Part shown: positions 24,601 to 33,957 of the stretch, piece after piece
How the letters are laid out: every line of letters begins with the position of its first letter
Position numbering within the stretch: the stretch's first letter is position 1
NCBI RefSeq assembly: GCF_000224145.3
Contig: NC_020168.2
Span: 2,694,080-2,758,079, forward strand
Length of the DNA: 64,000 nt
Direction of reading: 5' to 3'
Source of the DNA: Ciona intestinalis
Taxonomy: Eukaryota > Chordata > Ascidiacea > Phlebobranchia > Cionidae
Program-made: the position numbers and the translations under genes
Notes under the pieces: generated by a model
What the model was told of the DNA's origin: nothing
The model's database searches: none
The model's input: the letters and a program-made list of their open reading frames with translations, nothing else

Positions 24601-24727
24601 CTGTTCCCCCAGGACATGTAGACTGGTCTGTCAATTCGCATCTCGACGGGTCACACGCTGTACAAGAAAGTGCATCCACTTGATTCACGAACAAACCGCC
24701 CACGATGAAAAGTAAACAAAGATTCAT
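6676..24727 (-). CDS. CRIM1: Cysteine-rich motor neuron 1 protein (CRIM1) ortholog, 17 exons
   Basis: In vertebrates CRIM1 is a single-pass membrane protein that binds and tethers BMP-type growth factors at the cell surface. Coding exons in transcript order: 24585-24727, 23659-23804, 21281-21442, 17262-17507, 16783-16906 (alternative start at 16915), 13964-14079, 13276-13497, 12902-13057, 11357-11485, 10527-10692, 10028-10152, 9347-9565, 8897-9112, 8389-8521, 8066-8148, 7171-7577, 6676-6804. Phases agree throughout and give 973 residues (human CRIM1 is about 1,036). Order seen: signal peptide (MNLCLLFIVGG); IGFBP domain, about 20-100, with CCLECA and QTCGG; atypical CC-rich modules, about 100-312; a full VWC domain, 316-372; a VWC-like half, about 390-437; four antistasin-like repeats, about 445-578; four VWC domains, about 590-855; a membrane helix, about 892-918; and a 42-residue Ser/Thr-rich tail beginning YTGATSK. 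This matches vertebrate CRIM1. Most introns are phase 1. The start is the ATG before the signal peptide. Untranslated exons were not identified. Confidence 0.93.
6853..7044 (-). mobile_element. MITE copy in last CRIM1 intron
   Basis: Ends are AAGTAGGGTGGGGTAAGATG and CTTACCCACACTACT. The right part keeps TTTAAAACACGATCAG from the family interior. It lies about 50 bases upstream of the final CRIM1 exon in transcript direction, so it occupies the probable branch-point region. Confidence 0.75.
7707..7890 (+). mobile_element. MITE copy (reference description of family)
   Basis: The family is about 190-200 bp with ~30 bp terminal inverted repeats. The left end reads GTAGGGTGGGGGAAGAT then GGGACACCTTT, and the right end is its reverse complement. 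Flanks are TA-rich, consistent with a TA target. The plus orientation is defined here by TTTAGCACATAATATCC after the left end, then CCTGATCGTGTTTTAAACAA and GTTTACTACCAAATGG. No coding capacity, so it is non-autonomous. A Ciona MITE called Cimi-1 is in the literature and may be this family; I could not verify that. Confidence 0.85.
7896..7945. repeat. Perfect 25 bp tandem duplication
   Basis: A 25-base unit (starting TTTTATAGAAAAATTAGC) occurs twice head to tail within a CRIM1 intron, just beyond the right end of a MITE. Its perfection suggests a recent duplication. Confidence 0.9.
8697..8862 (-). mobile_element. MITE copy between CRIM1 exons
   Basis: Left end GGTAAGGGAAGATGGGACAC, interior TTAGTAGTAAACAAAGAAA, right end GGTGTCCCGTCTTCCCCCAC. 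It is shorter than the family norm by an internal loss. It ends 34 bases from the splice donor of the exon at 8897-9112. Its orientation is opposite to the copy at 7707-7890. Confidence 0.85.
9416..9435. promoter_or_regulatory. Two CRE octamers inside a CRIM1 coding exon
   Basis: TGACGTCA occurs twice, four bases apart, within codons for the VWC segment VMCDVIKC. Two perfect palindromes so close together are unusual, but codon choice alone could explain them. Any regulatory role is speculative. Confidence 0.2.
9729..9923 (+). mobile_element. MITE copy in CRIM1 intron
   Basis: Left end AGTAGAGTGGAAAAAGATGG, right end GTGTCCCATCTTCCCCCAAC. The interior closely matches the 7707-7890 copy, including the unusual AAATAGCCTGATC, so the two are likely close relatives within the family. 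Confidence 0.85.
10857..10974 (-). mobile_element. Internally deleted MITE copy
   Basis: Begins AAGAGTGTGGGGTAAAATGG and ends TATCCCATCCTACCCCACAG. Only ~118 bp remains, though AGTAAACAAAGAATATTCAC from the interior is preserved. Confidence 0.65.
11140..11348 (+). mobile_element. Diverged MITE copy abutting a CRIM1 splice donor
   Basis: The left terminus is degraded (GCTGGTATGGTAAAG...) but the interior (CAGCACCTAAATTCAATATT, GTTTTAAACAATTAAC) and right end (GTCTCATTTTACCCCGCTAT) fit. It ends within 10 bases of the donor of the exon at 11357-11485. Confidence 0.6.
11619..11659. repeat. 21 bp tandem duplication
   Basis: The unit GATTCCAAACGCAAATCTTC plus one base occurs twice in a CRIM1 intron. 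Short frames across it read the same repeat on both strands and are not genes. Confidence 0.85.
12611..12680 (-). pseudogene. Duplicated CRIM1 exon-end fragment
   Basis: About 70 bases here match 13909-13980 at roughly 80 percent. The source spans the last ~17 coding bases of the exon at 13964-14079, its donor and the following intron. The copy sits two introns downstream in transcript order and keeps a GTAAG donor-like site. The rest of the exon is absent, so it is a non-coding remnant. Confidence 0.65.
13595..13792 (+). mobile_element. MITE copy in CRIM1 intron
   Basis: Left end TAGTAGGGCGAGGGAAGATG, interior TTTAGCACCTAATATC and TGTTTTAAACAATTTAC, right end TCTTCCCCCATCCTACTCTA. Near full length. 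Confidence 0.85.
14158..14349 (+). mobile_element. MITE copy in CRIM1 intron
   Basis: Left end CAGTAGGGCGGTGGAAGATG, right end GTGTCCCATCTTTCCCCTAT. It is followed by another copy in the same orientation ~40 bases away, and begins ~80 bases upstream of the exon at 13964-14079 in transcript direction. Confidence 0.85.
14391..14584 (+). mobile_element. MITE copy, tandem neighbour of previous
   Basis: Left end AGTACTATGGGGGAAGATGG, right end GTCCCATCTCCCCCCACCCT. Same orientation as the 14158-14349 copy. The two differ at many positions, so they probably inserted separately. Confidence 0.85.
14585..16782. other. CRIM1 intron, no further feature recognised
   Basis: About 2.2 kb of moderately GC-rich intron. 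Several frames of 60-160 codons occur on both strands, but none shows a recognisable domain, splice context or compositional bias. I treat the stretch as intron, possibly with cis-regulatory sequence. Confidence 0.5.
17038..17232 (-). mobile_element. MITE copy next to a CRIM1 splice donor
   Basis: Left end ATAGTAGGGTGGGGGAAGAT, interior TGGTAGTAAATAAAAGAAA, right end GTCCTATCTTTCTCCACCCT. It ends ~30 bases from the donor of the exon at 17262-17507, and an unspliced frame would read from that exon into the element. Confidence 0.9.
18403..18410. promoter_or_regulatory. CRE-like TGACGTCA in CRIM1 intron
   Basis: Perfect octamer in a long intron between the third and fourth coding exons. A related ATGACGTAAG lies ~110 bases away. 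Intronic enhancer use is possible but unsupported. Confidence 0.25.
19941..20127 (-). mobile_element. MITE copy in long CRIM1 intron
   Basis: Left end TAGTAGGGTGGAAGAAGATG, interior CCATTTAGTAGTAAACAAAG and TGTTTAAAACAGGATC, right end TATCCCATCTTCCCCACCCC. Confidence 0.88.
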
Positions 24728-27041
24728 CGTGTACGTGATAGGAATATAAGTTTGCAGTTTCCGTACGATGGACAATAGTTTTCGGTGTCGATGCTTGTAA
24801 TTTAATCCGTGACCTTGCCTTCAGGGTTCGTCGTAACTTCTTGGTCGGTATTCACTAAAGCTCTGCTCTGACGCAGTTTGTTAAGACACTATCAGACGCT
24901 TATCAGCTTAATTACAACAGCGAGTCTTGAAGTAATATAAGATTGAGTTAAGTGTGGTAGAAGTAGCAGTAATTATTATCCCCGTAATTACAGGCGCACA
25001 CACACATGTAGCGCTCGCTTCCTTCGAGAGACGATTTGCACCCACTATCAAAGCACTTTGTGCTGCCTAATTAATTTTGACCGAAACATCACTGTACAAG
25101 TTCAGTTTCCCTCTGTTCTTGGAATATTCAATAGTTTTAATATTTAACCAGCTACGAACCGCCATCCGCCACATGGCACAAGCGCAATTAAATTTTAAAG
25201 CGAGACCGAATGCGTTCAATTTGGGTTTCTGTTCAAAAGCTGGTTTGGTTTCACAAACCAGACATGGAATCCTTCAAAACAAAGCAGTACATTGTTCACG
25301 CACTAGAGTCAGTGTAATCTGTCTCCCTTTGATTGACCCCTTACGGATGTCAGGGAGAAAGCACTAGTTTAAAAAATGTAAAATCGACCTGTGATCGACA
25401 TGATACTCCCAATTGTCGGAGTGAGTGCGCGCTCTTAAACACAATTCATGGTTTCAACACCTTTTCATAAACTAACTGCGATGATGAGTTTGTTTTTACC
25501 ACAGCTTGGTCACGGTTGAGCGAAAGCAGAGGATGTTTTTCGATTCACTGTTTATTCCAGCAAGACCCAAAACTAAGCTCAGTTCGAAGAAAGCGCGGTG
25601 TTCCTGCGTCAACAGTACAAATAATGCCAGTTGCGGTCGCGAGCTGAAAGTTAAGTGTACAATGAAACTACTGTTCTCGGGCAACTCATCGCAAGATAAT
25701 AGACACTGGGGGCTTTGGGGTAAGATGTACAATGAAACTTGTCTGAATCTAATCTCTTTAACGCTCTTGTTATACAGCGAAATCTAGGTTATAACAGTGC
25801 TGAAACATCGGTAAAAACCGCAACAAACAAGTAGAAAAAATACTCTCATAAGCAGAAAAATAAGGCCCACATGCGTATTAGTAATCCGCACCTATACTTT
25901 CTCACTTTATTTGCTCGGTTCTTAGTCCTTGTTCGGCTGTATTGTACATTGTCCATTGAATTAAAGCGCCTATTATATAGCAGTTCCTTATTTAAACTAA
26001 ATACACTGCAAACATGTCTATATTTTCACAGTTACGTGCGTGGATCGCTCCCGCAGTTCCCTTTTGCTTTCAAGAAAGTCTGGTTTTATTATCACAAACC
26101 AAATTTGCCCAGCATAAACCGAGTCACTGTTGAAAAACAAATCTTTTCTTTGCTTAAGCCCGACCTTCTCCGATTACCATACCTTCCTAAATAAATGAAC
26201 TAAATAGCAACATCAGCATGTCTACCGGTTTATAAACGACTATAACTTTCCAGAATAACTTAAGTTTTACTTTACAAATACCTAACAGATAAGTTCCTCA
26301 GTCGTTGTTTCTGGGACAATACGTCCCAACCGACCCTTCGCTTGATATCTTATAAAATTGCCCAGCGCTCAAAGTAAACCTAGGCGATAGCCTTCTTCTT
26401 GTACGGCTTGCATTCTTTCGCTAACATCGCGTGTGAAGACAAGGCGATAGCGACCGTGGTTCATACAACACAGGTGCCAGATTTCTACCGTGTTGATTTC
26501 AACTACAGATGACCAGAACAAATAAATCGTTTATATAAATTCACATAAAGGATTGTGTTTTGAGGTTCATGTTATATTTTAAATGTTTTATGGGCTTTGT
26601 TGCCCTATATCACGATTTCATTATTTTCTATCCGTAGTATAGTTGTACACAATTTAGTATAAAACGTAAAATATAAAATCAAAGTTAAACGACAAATTTT
26701 GCCAATAAGACGGTGGTGGTTATGGTTTTGTTTATAGCAACGGAGATGTGCCTTTATGACTTACCAGGCAAAACAAATCAGTATAAACTCGCTACTCTTT
26801 AGCCCCATCTCCCGGACGTAGGTTACGTTTTATACCATTTAGAAAAAGGTGGTAGGTGAATGATGATAAACTACCTAGCAGTCAGTATAAAAATAGACGA
26901 AAATACACACAATAATTTAAAAACGTTAAAATTTATTGGATTGTAAATTCTAGTAATTCACTGAAAAACACTTTTGTGTTTCAAAGTTGGCTTTTGGCTA
27001 AAAATAAAAGGTTAAACAGTTTTATACACAGTTTTGACTCT
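24728..27041. other. Intergenic: CRIM1 5' flank and sulfotransferase 3' flank
   Basis: About 2.3 kb upstream of the CRIM1 start and downstream of the sulfotransferase stop. It should hold the CRIM1 promoter and 5' untranslated exons, but I cannot place a start site. A minus-strand polyadenylation signal (AATAAA, plus-strand TTTATT at 26932-26937) lies ~105 bases past the sulfotransferase stop. Frames such as 25871-26194 show no recognisable domain. Confidence 0.5.
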
Positions 27042-29801
27042 TTAAACTTTGGGTTTGAAATGAAGTTCTTGTACATTCTGTAATTCCTTTTCTGTGTTAA
27101 ATATTTTGTAACCAAGTTTATTTAAAGAATCTTTGCATATTTCTTGTATTACATCTACCTCTTCGAATGATAACTTTCCTCTCCATGCAGAAACGATTTC
27201 TTTTGAGTTTCTTTTTGTACCTTGGTCACCGGTTTTCAGTTCTGACGTCTGTGTATTGGAAGTAGTTGCATCTAGAACCCACCTTCTCATGCCTTCTCGA
27301 AAAGGAAGTGACAAAAACTTGTAAATGTTCTCAGAAACTTGTATTGGCTCTAAAGCAAAGTCCTCATGTCGAATTCGCAGATAACTTTTCCTTGGTACAA
27401 TGCTACCAACAACCGTATCTGCGTAGCCGACATTACTTGACAGTTGGTCACATATTTGGTGGGCATAGAACCTGTCATGAAATAAACAACTTTTGATTAG
27501 CATCTTGTATGCAACAATGAAAGGTAAAAATATTGGTGTTTCCTGTTAAGTATTGTATGGTAGGCTAGGGTTGGCCATGGTTTTATTATTATTCTCTCTT
27601 GTCGTCCCATTCTGGAGTGAACAATAGAATATTTACAGAATTATATTACTGTAGCCTCGTGAATCCAAAAGCGCGTTGCTAAATGAGCATGCCAGCAAAA
27701 AAATTGTAGAGGTGCTCGAATGTGATCTAAAGGTATCACCAAAGTGTCAATAAACGAAAAAGCTTCTAAAAAAAATTCGTAAAAAAACGCTGAAGTAAAA
27801 ATTTCTAAAAGAAAAAAAGGGCACTAAACTTTGACCGATCGTAGTTTTTAAACTATATTAAAGAAATCTAAATTTTCTACTGGATTTGGTATAAAGAATG
27901 AATGTAACTTACTTTAACCTCGTGTGGTGGAAAAATGACATTTGTTATAACACGGGTGTTCTGTTTCATACACCTCATGCCCAGCCTACGAGTTACCATG
28001 TATGCAACTTTGTGGGTGATTAGTGTTTTTACATTTTTTAATAGGTGGCTGATCATTTGGTTTGGACAAACTATTAGTGACCACTGGGTTAGAGCAATTG
28101 CCGTTAAGTGTCTTGCCAAAGGACACATATGCCCAAAAAGAAAAAGTCTTGAACCGATTGGCTCTGATGGGTTGAAGGCAGGCGTGCTAACCAACCGTCC
28201 TACAGCGTCGGACTTCCCGTTTTGTTGTTTGAAGTTTTGGTATTATCTTTAAAATAAATTTGAACGTTTCTATCAATGCACATATTTTAAATTTTCGTTG
28301 GCATGTCCCTTTAATTGTTAAAAAACAATCAGGAATATATTATTTACCTTATGACTCCGAATCTTGCTTTGTTTACCGCAGAGTTTGTTTCTCTCTGAGG
28401 TATCCTGGAATTAATGATTGCCCTAGGATCCCTTACAAGATGTACAATCTTCACAATGCTTTGCTTACTTAATAGCAGCGGAGTGATCCATTCAAGCCTG
28501 CACAGGTATATGACTTTCATAGCAACCATGATGCTACTACGGCAATGGGAAGATAAACGGTCCAAGTCAATCGGTGCAGGACATTGTTGATGGGCTTCCG
28601 TGGTGTGGCAAATTTGAGCATCGCGTGTGAGGTATGCGCTGTATTTGCTTCTTGTATAGCCTGCGAAGCATACACTATACTCTTTGCACCTGAAATTCAT
28701 TAGAGCAGAGTATGTATGTAACGAGAATTTTTCGTTAGGGAGGTTCAGGCACCCTGCTTTAACGGCCTACCGCTAGGCCTACTCACAATCCCACTGATAT
28801 TATAAAAAGCTCTTTAATTGAAGGCGATAAAAGCTATAGTTTGTATACGTATAAAACTTGCTCAAAACACAACTCATATAAAACTTGCTGAAGACACAAC
28901 TAAAAGGTAGAACAGAGAATCTAAAACAGTTGCATACAGTAAGAAGCCCGAGAGAGAACTGACCACGTTCTGGCTTTTCTAAGCGGCTGCGCCTCTGCGC
29001 CTCGGTATGCCTGCAGCCGCTCACGTGACACAATATACGCCCAATTGGTAATTACGGGAGAATGATTGTGAGTAAAACAAATAGTAGAAACACGTGAAAG
29101 AAGTCAAAACGCCACATAACGGAAAAGGAAACACAAAACGGAGAAAACACATTAACTGGATACAGTGAGATGATTTTGACGTTACATGTACATATCGTAT
29201 TGAGTAGGCCATGGTTAGACTCTATACTGTAAAGAGTATGTACATATCGTATTATAGGCCATCATGGTTAGAGTATTTACATATCGTAAACATTTTACTA
29301 AGTGGAAATCTGCCTTTGTTAAAATAGTTTGGAGACATGCTGTTTTCGTATATCATAGGTGATTTCACATGTAACCAAAATACTTATTACTTTTACGTAC
29401 CTTGAATATTTATCGTCGCGGTTGGTAACATTGAATGCTTCACCATACAACTTTGGCAAATGTGTCAGCTTACAGCCCGCTATGTGCTGAATCGTTTTTA
29501 GGGTCTGATTTTGTAAAGACCTTTCACAGGTGTCGTCGAATGGAAAAAGGGGTTCGTAAAAGTAGCTCACGTTCACATACTGGTTGAACAATTCACCAAC
29601 AATACTTGATCCAGATCGACGCTGTGTTAGCAGTATTACAGCAGAAGGGGCGGTATGTTTTTTAATTGCATTCGTGGTGGTATTTTCATTAGTCCAAATT
29701 TCCTTAGCATATAATTTCTTGTTGTACACTATTACACTTACTGCAGTGAGGAGGCCCAATAATAAGTAAATACACCTCCGATATCTAAACCTGAAGGGCA
29801 T
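27042..29801 (-). CDS. Golgi carbohydrate 6-O-sulfotransferase (CHST1/3-like), 3 exons
   Basis: Predicted to transfer sulfate from PAPS to the 6-hydroxyl of galactose, GalNAc or GlcNAc in glycan chains. Exons 29401-29801, 28348-28689 and 27042-27471 join in phase to 390 residues (human CHST1 is 411). Type II topology: a short basic N-terminus, a hydrophobic anchor at about 11-26, and a lumenal catalytic domain. The 5'-phosphosulfate site is QRRSGSS (60-66) and the 3'-phosphate site is LVRDPRAI (about 218-225). Both splice junctions are GT-AG in phase 2. N-glycosylation sequons (NVS, NQT, NVT) lie in the lumenal part. Family membership is clear, but acceptor specificity cannot be read from sequence, so no symbol is given. 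A polyadenylation signal follows ~105 bases after the stop. Confidence 0.86.
27897..28210 (-). mobile_element. tRNA-derived SINE in sulfotransferase intron
   Basis: Read on the minus strand: a degraded tRNA-like head (CGACGCTGTAGGACGGTTGG, then GGTTCAAGAC), the body GGCAAGACACTTAACGGCAA with TCACTAATAG, and a tail with AACTCGTAGGCTGGGCATGA and AACACCCGTGTTATAAC, ending near GTAAGTTACATTC. The same order of blocks occurs at 32608-32915, 52551-52776 and 62035-62395, which defines the family. Confidence 0.7.
28850..28900. repeat. ~27 bp tandem duplication
   Basis: The unit TATAAAACTTGCT(C/G)AA(A/G)ACACAACT occurs twice in the first sulfotransferase intron. Confidence 0.7.
29186..29292. repeat. 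Short tandem repeat with TACATATCGTA core
   Basis: TACATATCGTA recurs three times at ~45 base spacing, twice with GGCCAT and GGTTAGA following. It lies in the first intron of the sulfotransferase gene. Confidence 0.65.
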
Positions 29802-29925
29802 TTCAGGACACTAGTTGTTTACCTGTAAATTTGTTTAATGTTATTACTGTATATAGTCTTACAACTTTATGCACAGTTTAAAAGAAAATACAAGTATACC
29901 ACTTAAAAATCACATTAGAAACTTT

Positions 29926-30535
29926 TTGAAACCAAAAAATCCTTTTTTTTATTCTGTTTGTCACTGTTTTTCTTCGCCATCTAACTTACACTTGGCCTTT
30001 ATTTCAGATATCGGAACATAACTAAGTTAATACCTATTTTATCTATATAAGTTGCACTAAATAACGATATAAATCTGCATAAACTAGCTAGCTTACATTG
30101 TGCGTGCAAAATGTTACTAGGACATATACTGTTGTTATTTGCTTTTCCATAAACCATATGCTGCTGCCGCAGTGACGTGCTGTATTGTTTAATAATAGTC
30201 CCTTTTCCGTTCTGTTTCTTTTAATTGACGCTACAGCAGACTTCTGCTTTACGTCATAGCCACGAATTGTTTTTTGTTTCATTTCAAGACTATAACCGTC
30301 ATGGAGGCGTGATGTATTTTCCGTTGTGAAATTGTATTAGTGACTACAAGCCAAATTGCAGGTACATTACAATCTTGGAACAAAAAATACTTTTACTTCA
30401 TTCTGTTTGTCACTCTTATTCCGCTATTTAATCTACATTTAGCCATTATTTCAGATATCAGAACAAAACTAGGTTAACAAATATTTTATTTATATAAAAT
30501 ATAAATCTGCATGGATAGCTTACACTGTCCGATTC
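29926..30535. repeat. Direct duplication of ~170 bp
   Basis: Bases 29926-30110 match 30377-30535: ATTCTGTTTGTCACT, TTATTTCAGATATC, GAACA(T/A)AACTA and ATAAATCTGCAT occur in the same order. The ~270 bases between are unrelated. Probably two diverged copies of a dispersed repeat or one segmental duplication; no coding content. Confidence 0.6.
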
Positions 30536-30879
30536 AAATTCGATTTAAAATTGCAATATACCGGTTAACATTTTATGTAAGCTGCCATAACTGATCTAAG
30601 CCTAAATTTGACTCACACGCACCTAACTCACTAAATGAGTGTAAAATATTTTTTGCTTATCTTTTCTGAACAAGCGTTTTGTTTGATTACGCTGTGTTTC
30701 ACATTTGGATATGGTAGGTTAACTTGGGCCGATTACATTTGGGTAATGCACACTTTTCGTTTTCTTATGGTTTGTTTATAGCTTTAAACGAAGAAAAGTT
30801 ATCGTGCAAAGATTTATTTAAAAAAAATAGTTGGTTGTCATGGCGTTTCTACACGCAAGAGTCTCTCTCTCCAATTCTA

Positions 30880-30920
30880 GTTTAGTATGACTATATAGCG
30901 GTTTAGTATGACTATATAAA
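30880..30920. repeat. ~21 bp tandem duplication
   Basis: GTTTAGTATGACTATATA occurs twice in direct succession. The following ~120 bases are a low-complexity TTTTATTTTTGTTTT-type tract. Confidence 0.75.
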
Positions 30921-31194
30921 GAACAGGTTTTACCGGAATTTTCGTTTTCATTGTAAATTTTGTTTTTATTTTTGTTTTAAATTTTCGTTTTCATTAAAAA
31001 TGCCGTTTTTATTTTAAAGTGCTTTTTATTTTTGTATTCGTTTTTAATATAAAATTCGTTACAAGATATTTCGCCATAACAATAAAACTAAACGTTCATG
31101 TAGAAAAAAAAACGTTTTTGGATACTTTATTGGCATGGTTAGGACATATTTTAGCATATTATCCATATAAGAGTTTTGATATAATTAATATACA

Positions 31195-31391
31195 GTATAG
31201 GGTGGGGGAAGATGGGACACCTATTAACTCTATTTTCTCGCCCCATTTAGTAGTAAACACAGAACATTCATAGAGTTATAAAACTATATGCCCACGACTT
31301 TGATTAGTCGTTGTTAATTGTTTAAAACACGGTCAGGATATTCGGACATTATGTGCTAAAGGTGTCCCATCTTCCCCCACCCCACTCTATA
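31195..31391 (-). mobile_element. Well-preserved MITE copy
   Basis: Left end ATAGGGTGGGGGAAGATGGG, interior CCCCATTTAGTAGTAAACAC and GTTTAAAACACGGTCAGG, right end GTGTCCCATCTTCCCCCACC. The termini are nearly perfect inverted repeats, so this is one of the youngest-looking copies here. Confidence 0.92.
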
Positions 31392-31733
31392 CATAATTTG
31401 TAGGATAAGTACATAACTTAATTCTGTGATATACAAAATGAATGATAACTGCTCTCAACTTTACACAACAGTGTACAAAAATTACTGGGACTGAATAACG
31501 GTGATTTTGGTTTCGTTGTCTTATCGACAAAATGTGCGGTGCTTTTGTATAAATGTTTATTTGGTAATACCATAGATACCTGTTTAGGTAATTATGGTAA
31601 TACCAAAATGTACGATAAAGGAGAATGAAAACATGTGCGACCTTTTCTCGCCGTATTAACTATACATTGCAGGGTAAATATGTTTAATAAAGGTTATCGG
31701 GTTTACATGTTAAGAAAGTGAGCCAATAAATAT

Positions 31734-31925
31734 ATAGTGGGATAGGGGAAGAAGGGACACCCTTAGCACACAATATCTAAATATCCTGATTGTGTTTACA
31801 ACAATTACCAACGGTTTTAAGGAGTCGTGAGGATACTTTTAAAATTCTTTGAATCTTCTTTGTTTACTACCAAATTGGACGAGAAAGTAGACTAAAAAGG
31901 TATCCCATCTTCCCCCACCCTATTT
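31734..31925 (+). mobile_element. MITE copy
   Basis: Left end ATAGTGGGATAGGGGAAGAA, interior TTAGCACACAATATCTAAAT, right end TATCCCATCTTCCCCCACCC. It lies 340 bases from the previous copy in the opposite orientation. Confidence 0.88.
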
Positions 31926-32607
31926 ATCTGCAATCGTAAAAAGTCTACGCAGTCGGTCATGGCCTACCATAAATCTCATTTAAGAACAGCTAGTTCTATT
32001 TTCTTTCTTTTCTTGCACATTGGTGTCTGATTATAGGGTATAGCGCTAGTTTACTAAGAGTATGCTACATCCAAAGTAAATGTAGTTAAACCATAGCTCA
32101 CTAAAGTGATAGTATACGCTAACGAGAACACGTGATCACCTTTCAGTTAAATTCGCTAAACTAACATAAATGTGTCACTGTACACTACGAAATCATTTTC
32201 GTGATCGTTTTTCTTACATACAAATGTTTATATACGGACTCTGCCTCGAACAGTCATACTGCATTGTCGGCTGAACTACCGGGCGAAGTGCAACTGTGCA
32301 CTCATGCGTGAATAGTTGTCACGAAATGTAACTATATGCACTCATGCGCAAATAGTGGTTTACTATACTGTGGTTAAACTTGAAATATTCAATGAATATG
32401 ATCGTAATGTAAAAACATTTATAACAATTACGCAACCATAAGCTATATATGAGTCCGGACGCTGGTATATATTGTCTGCAATCTAGTTCCAGATATTTCT
32501 TGAGGTTGTGGTGACGCCTACTCATGATGGATACGCAACAGGACATCCACGATATAAAAAGCTGCTGGCCCTGATGAAAACAAAACGCGGTCGCTTTACA
32601 GGGCATT

Positions 32608-32915
32608 TCGGCGCCGTGGCAAATTGGTTACCGCGCCTGCCTCTAACCCAGAGGCAATGGGCTCAAGACTCGTCGTTGCTACCATTGTGGGCGTATGTGT
32701 TGTTGAACAAGACACTTAACGGCAATTGCTCCAACCTAGTGCTGATCACTAATGGGTTGTCCAAATTATCAGCCATACATAGAAAAACACAAAAATTCCA
32801 AAAAATAATCACCTACAAAGTAACATTTATGATAACTCGTAAGCTGACATGAGGTGTATGAACACCCGTATTTTAACGACTGTCGTTTTCCGACCACGCG
32901 AAGATAAAGTAATAA
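32608..32915 (+). mobile_element. Best-preserved SINE copy
   Basis: tRNA-like head with CCGTGGCAAATTGGTTACCG and CAATGGGCTCAAGACTCG, then TGCTACCATTGTGGGCG, the body ACAAGACACTTAACGGCAAT, ACTAATGGGTTGTCCAAATT and a tail with CACCTACAAAGTAACATTTA and ACACCCGTATTTTAACGACT. About 300 bp with all blocks present. A degraded MITE-like segment follows directly. Confidence 0.75.
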
Positions 32916-33055
32916 ACAACGAATATTTACATAATTATGTAATCATGACCTGCCACTCTTGAAACAGCGTTGTTAATGTTTCAAAAACAACGATCGTAAA
33001 TATAGGATTTAGGTGACAACGATATTCTATCTTACCTCGCAGCTGTGTTAAAGAA
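32915..33055 (-). mobile_element. Degraded MITE-like segment
   Basis: Contains AACGAATATTTACATAATTA, GTTGTTAATGTTTC and a right-end-like TATTCTATCTTACCTCGCAG, as in the shorter MITE variant near 10857. The left terminus is not recognisable. Confidence 0.4.
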
Positions 33056-33067
33056 TATTATGGTAGT

Positions 33068-33263
33068 ATAGTACTGCGGGGAAGATGAGACTCCTTTGGC
33101 ACATAATATTCAAATATCCCGACCGTGTTTTAGAGATTTACCAACGGTCTATATATATTTACTATCAAATGGGAGAAGAAAATCATAGATATCTAAACAT
33201 ATGTTTAGATATCTATGAGAAAATAGAATGAAAAAGTGTCTCATCTTGCCCCACCCTACTGTA
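33068..33263 (+). mobile_element. MITE copy with internal perfect palindrome
   Basis: Left end GTACTGCGGGGAAGATGAGA, interior TTTGGCACATAATATTC, right end GTGTCTCATCTTGCCCCACC. The right half carries a 34-base perfect palindrome at 33184-33217 that other copies lack. Confidence 0.8.
33184..33217. repeat. Perfect 34 bp palindrome
   Basis: Begins CATAGATATCTAAACAT and continues as its exact reverse complement, with no loop. It lies inside a MITE where sister copies read straight through, so it arose after that insertion. It might be a tiny fold-back insertion or a replication-slippage product. Confidence 0.95.
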
Positions 33264-33446
33264 TAGTATATAACAAACTGTTTTCTTTCCTTCTATATGC
33301 ATTTATACTTTGCCGTGATTTTAAGTAATTTACCACGGCGTAAATGTGTAGAATATATGAGTGGTGGGAAAAAAAAACAAACTGCACTTCTTTGATTTGG
33401 CAACACTGCCTCCTGATTGCGGTTTAAATTTTGTCAGAATGACAGT

Positions 33447-33957
33447 GCTATAACCACAGAAATAAAAAAGAATAGAACGCGCATCTCTAATATCGGTAAA
33501 GGAGATAGCGTGATACACTCTCTCTTTTTCACGACTCGTTCCCGTTTACTATAGTAGTCAATGGAAGCCAGGACGTTTTATGTAGTTTTTCTTTGTTTTT
33601 TTGACTTAATTTAAGTTTATAGGAAAAAATAAATATTTCCAGACATATATATATTTCCAATAAACCGTTTGTTTAAACGTTTTTAATTAAATTTATAAAA
33701 TAATTAATTTTCCCAAACAAGCGCTAAAGTGTAGGCGTTAACCTACCAAAAACTAAACTGGCCTAATAAAGTAGAATAGTTAGTGTAGTTTTTAAAATAA
33801 ACACCTAAAACCTCCTAAAATCACTGTGCGCCTATCTTTTACAATGGAGACCAAGCGAAATGGGGACGGAGTTGGTGGTCACGTAAATAGAAAAAAGAAT
33901 ATATCACGGTTTTGGGAAGTTGCGCGTTCTACTCTTTTTTATTTCTGTGGCTATAAC
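33447..33957. repeat. 36 bp inverted repeat (33/36) spanning 440 bp upstream of COQ5
   Basis: The left arm 33447-33482 contains CCACAGAAATAAAAAAGAAT and AACGCGC. The right arm 33922-33957 is its reverse complement with three differences. The enclosed ~440 bases show no coding frame. It could be a MITE with diverged ends or a regulatory fold-back in the COQ5 promoter region; which one is undecided. Confidence 0.7.

Noticed and set aside
24728-24775. N-terminal extension of CRIM1 starting MSIVRKL
   Set aside because: It would begin at TTG; the ATG at 24727 directly precedes a good signal peptide.
27556-27690. Possible very diverged MITE copy downstream of a sulfotransferase exon
   Set aside because: Only loose similarity (GGTAGGCTAGGG, CTCTTGTCGTCCCATTCTGG) and no right terminus; too weak to annotate.
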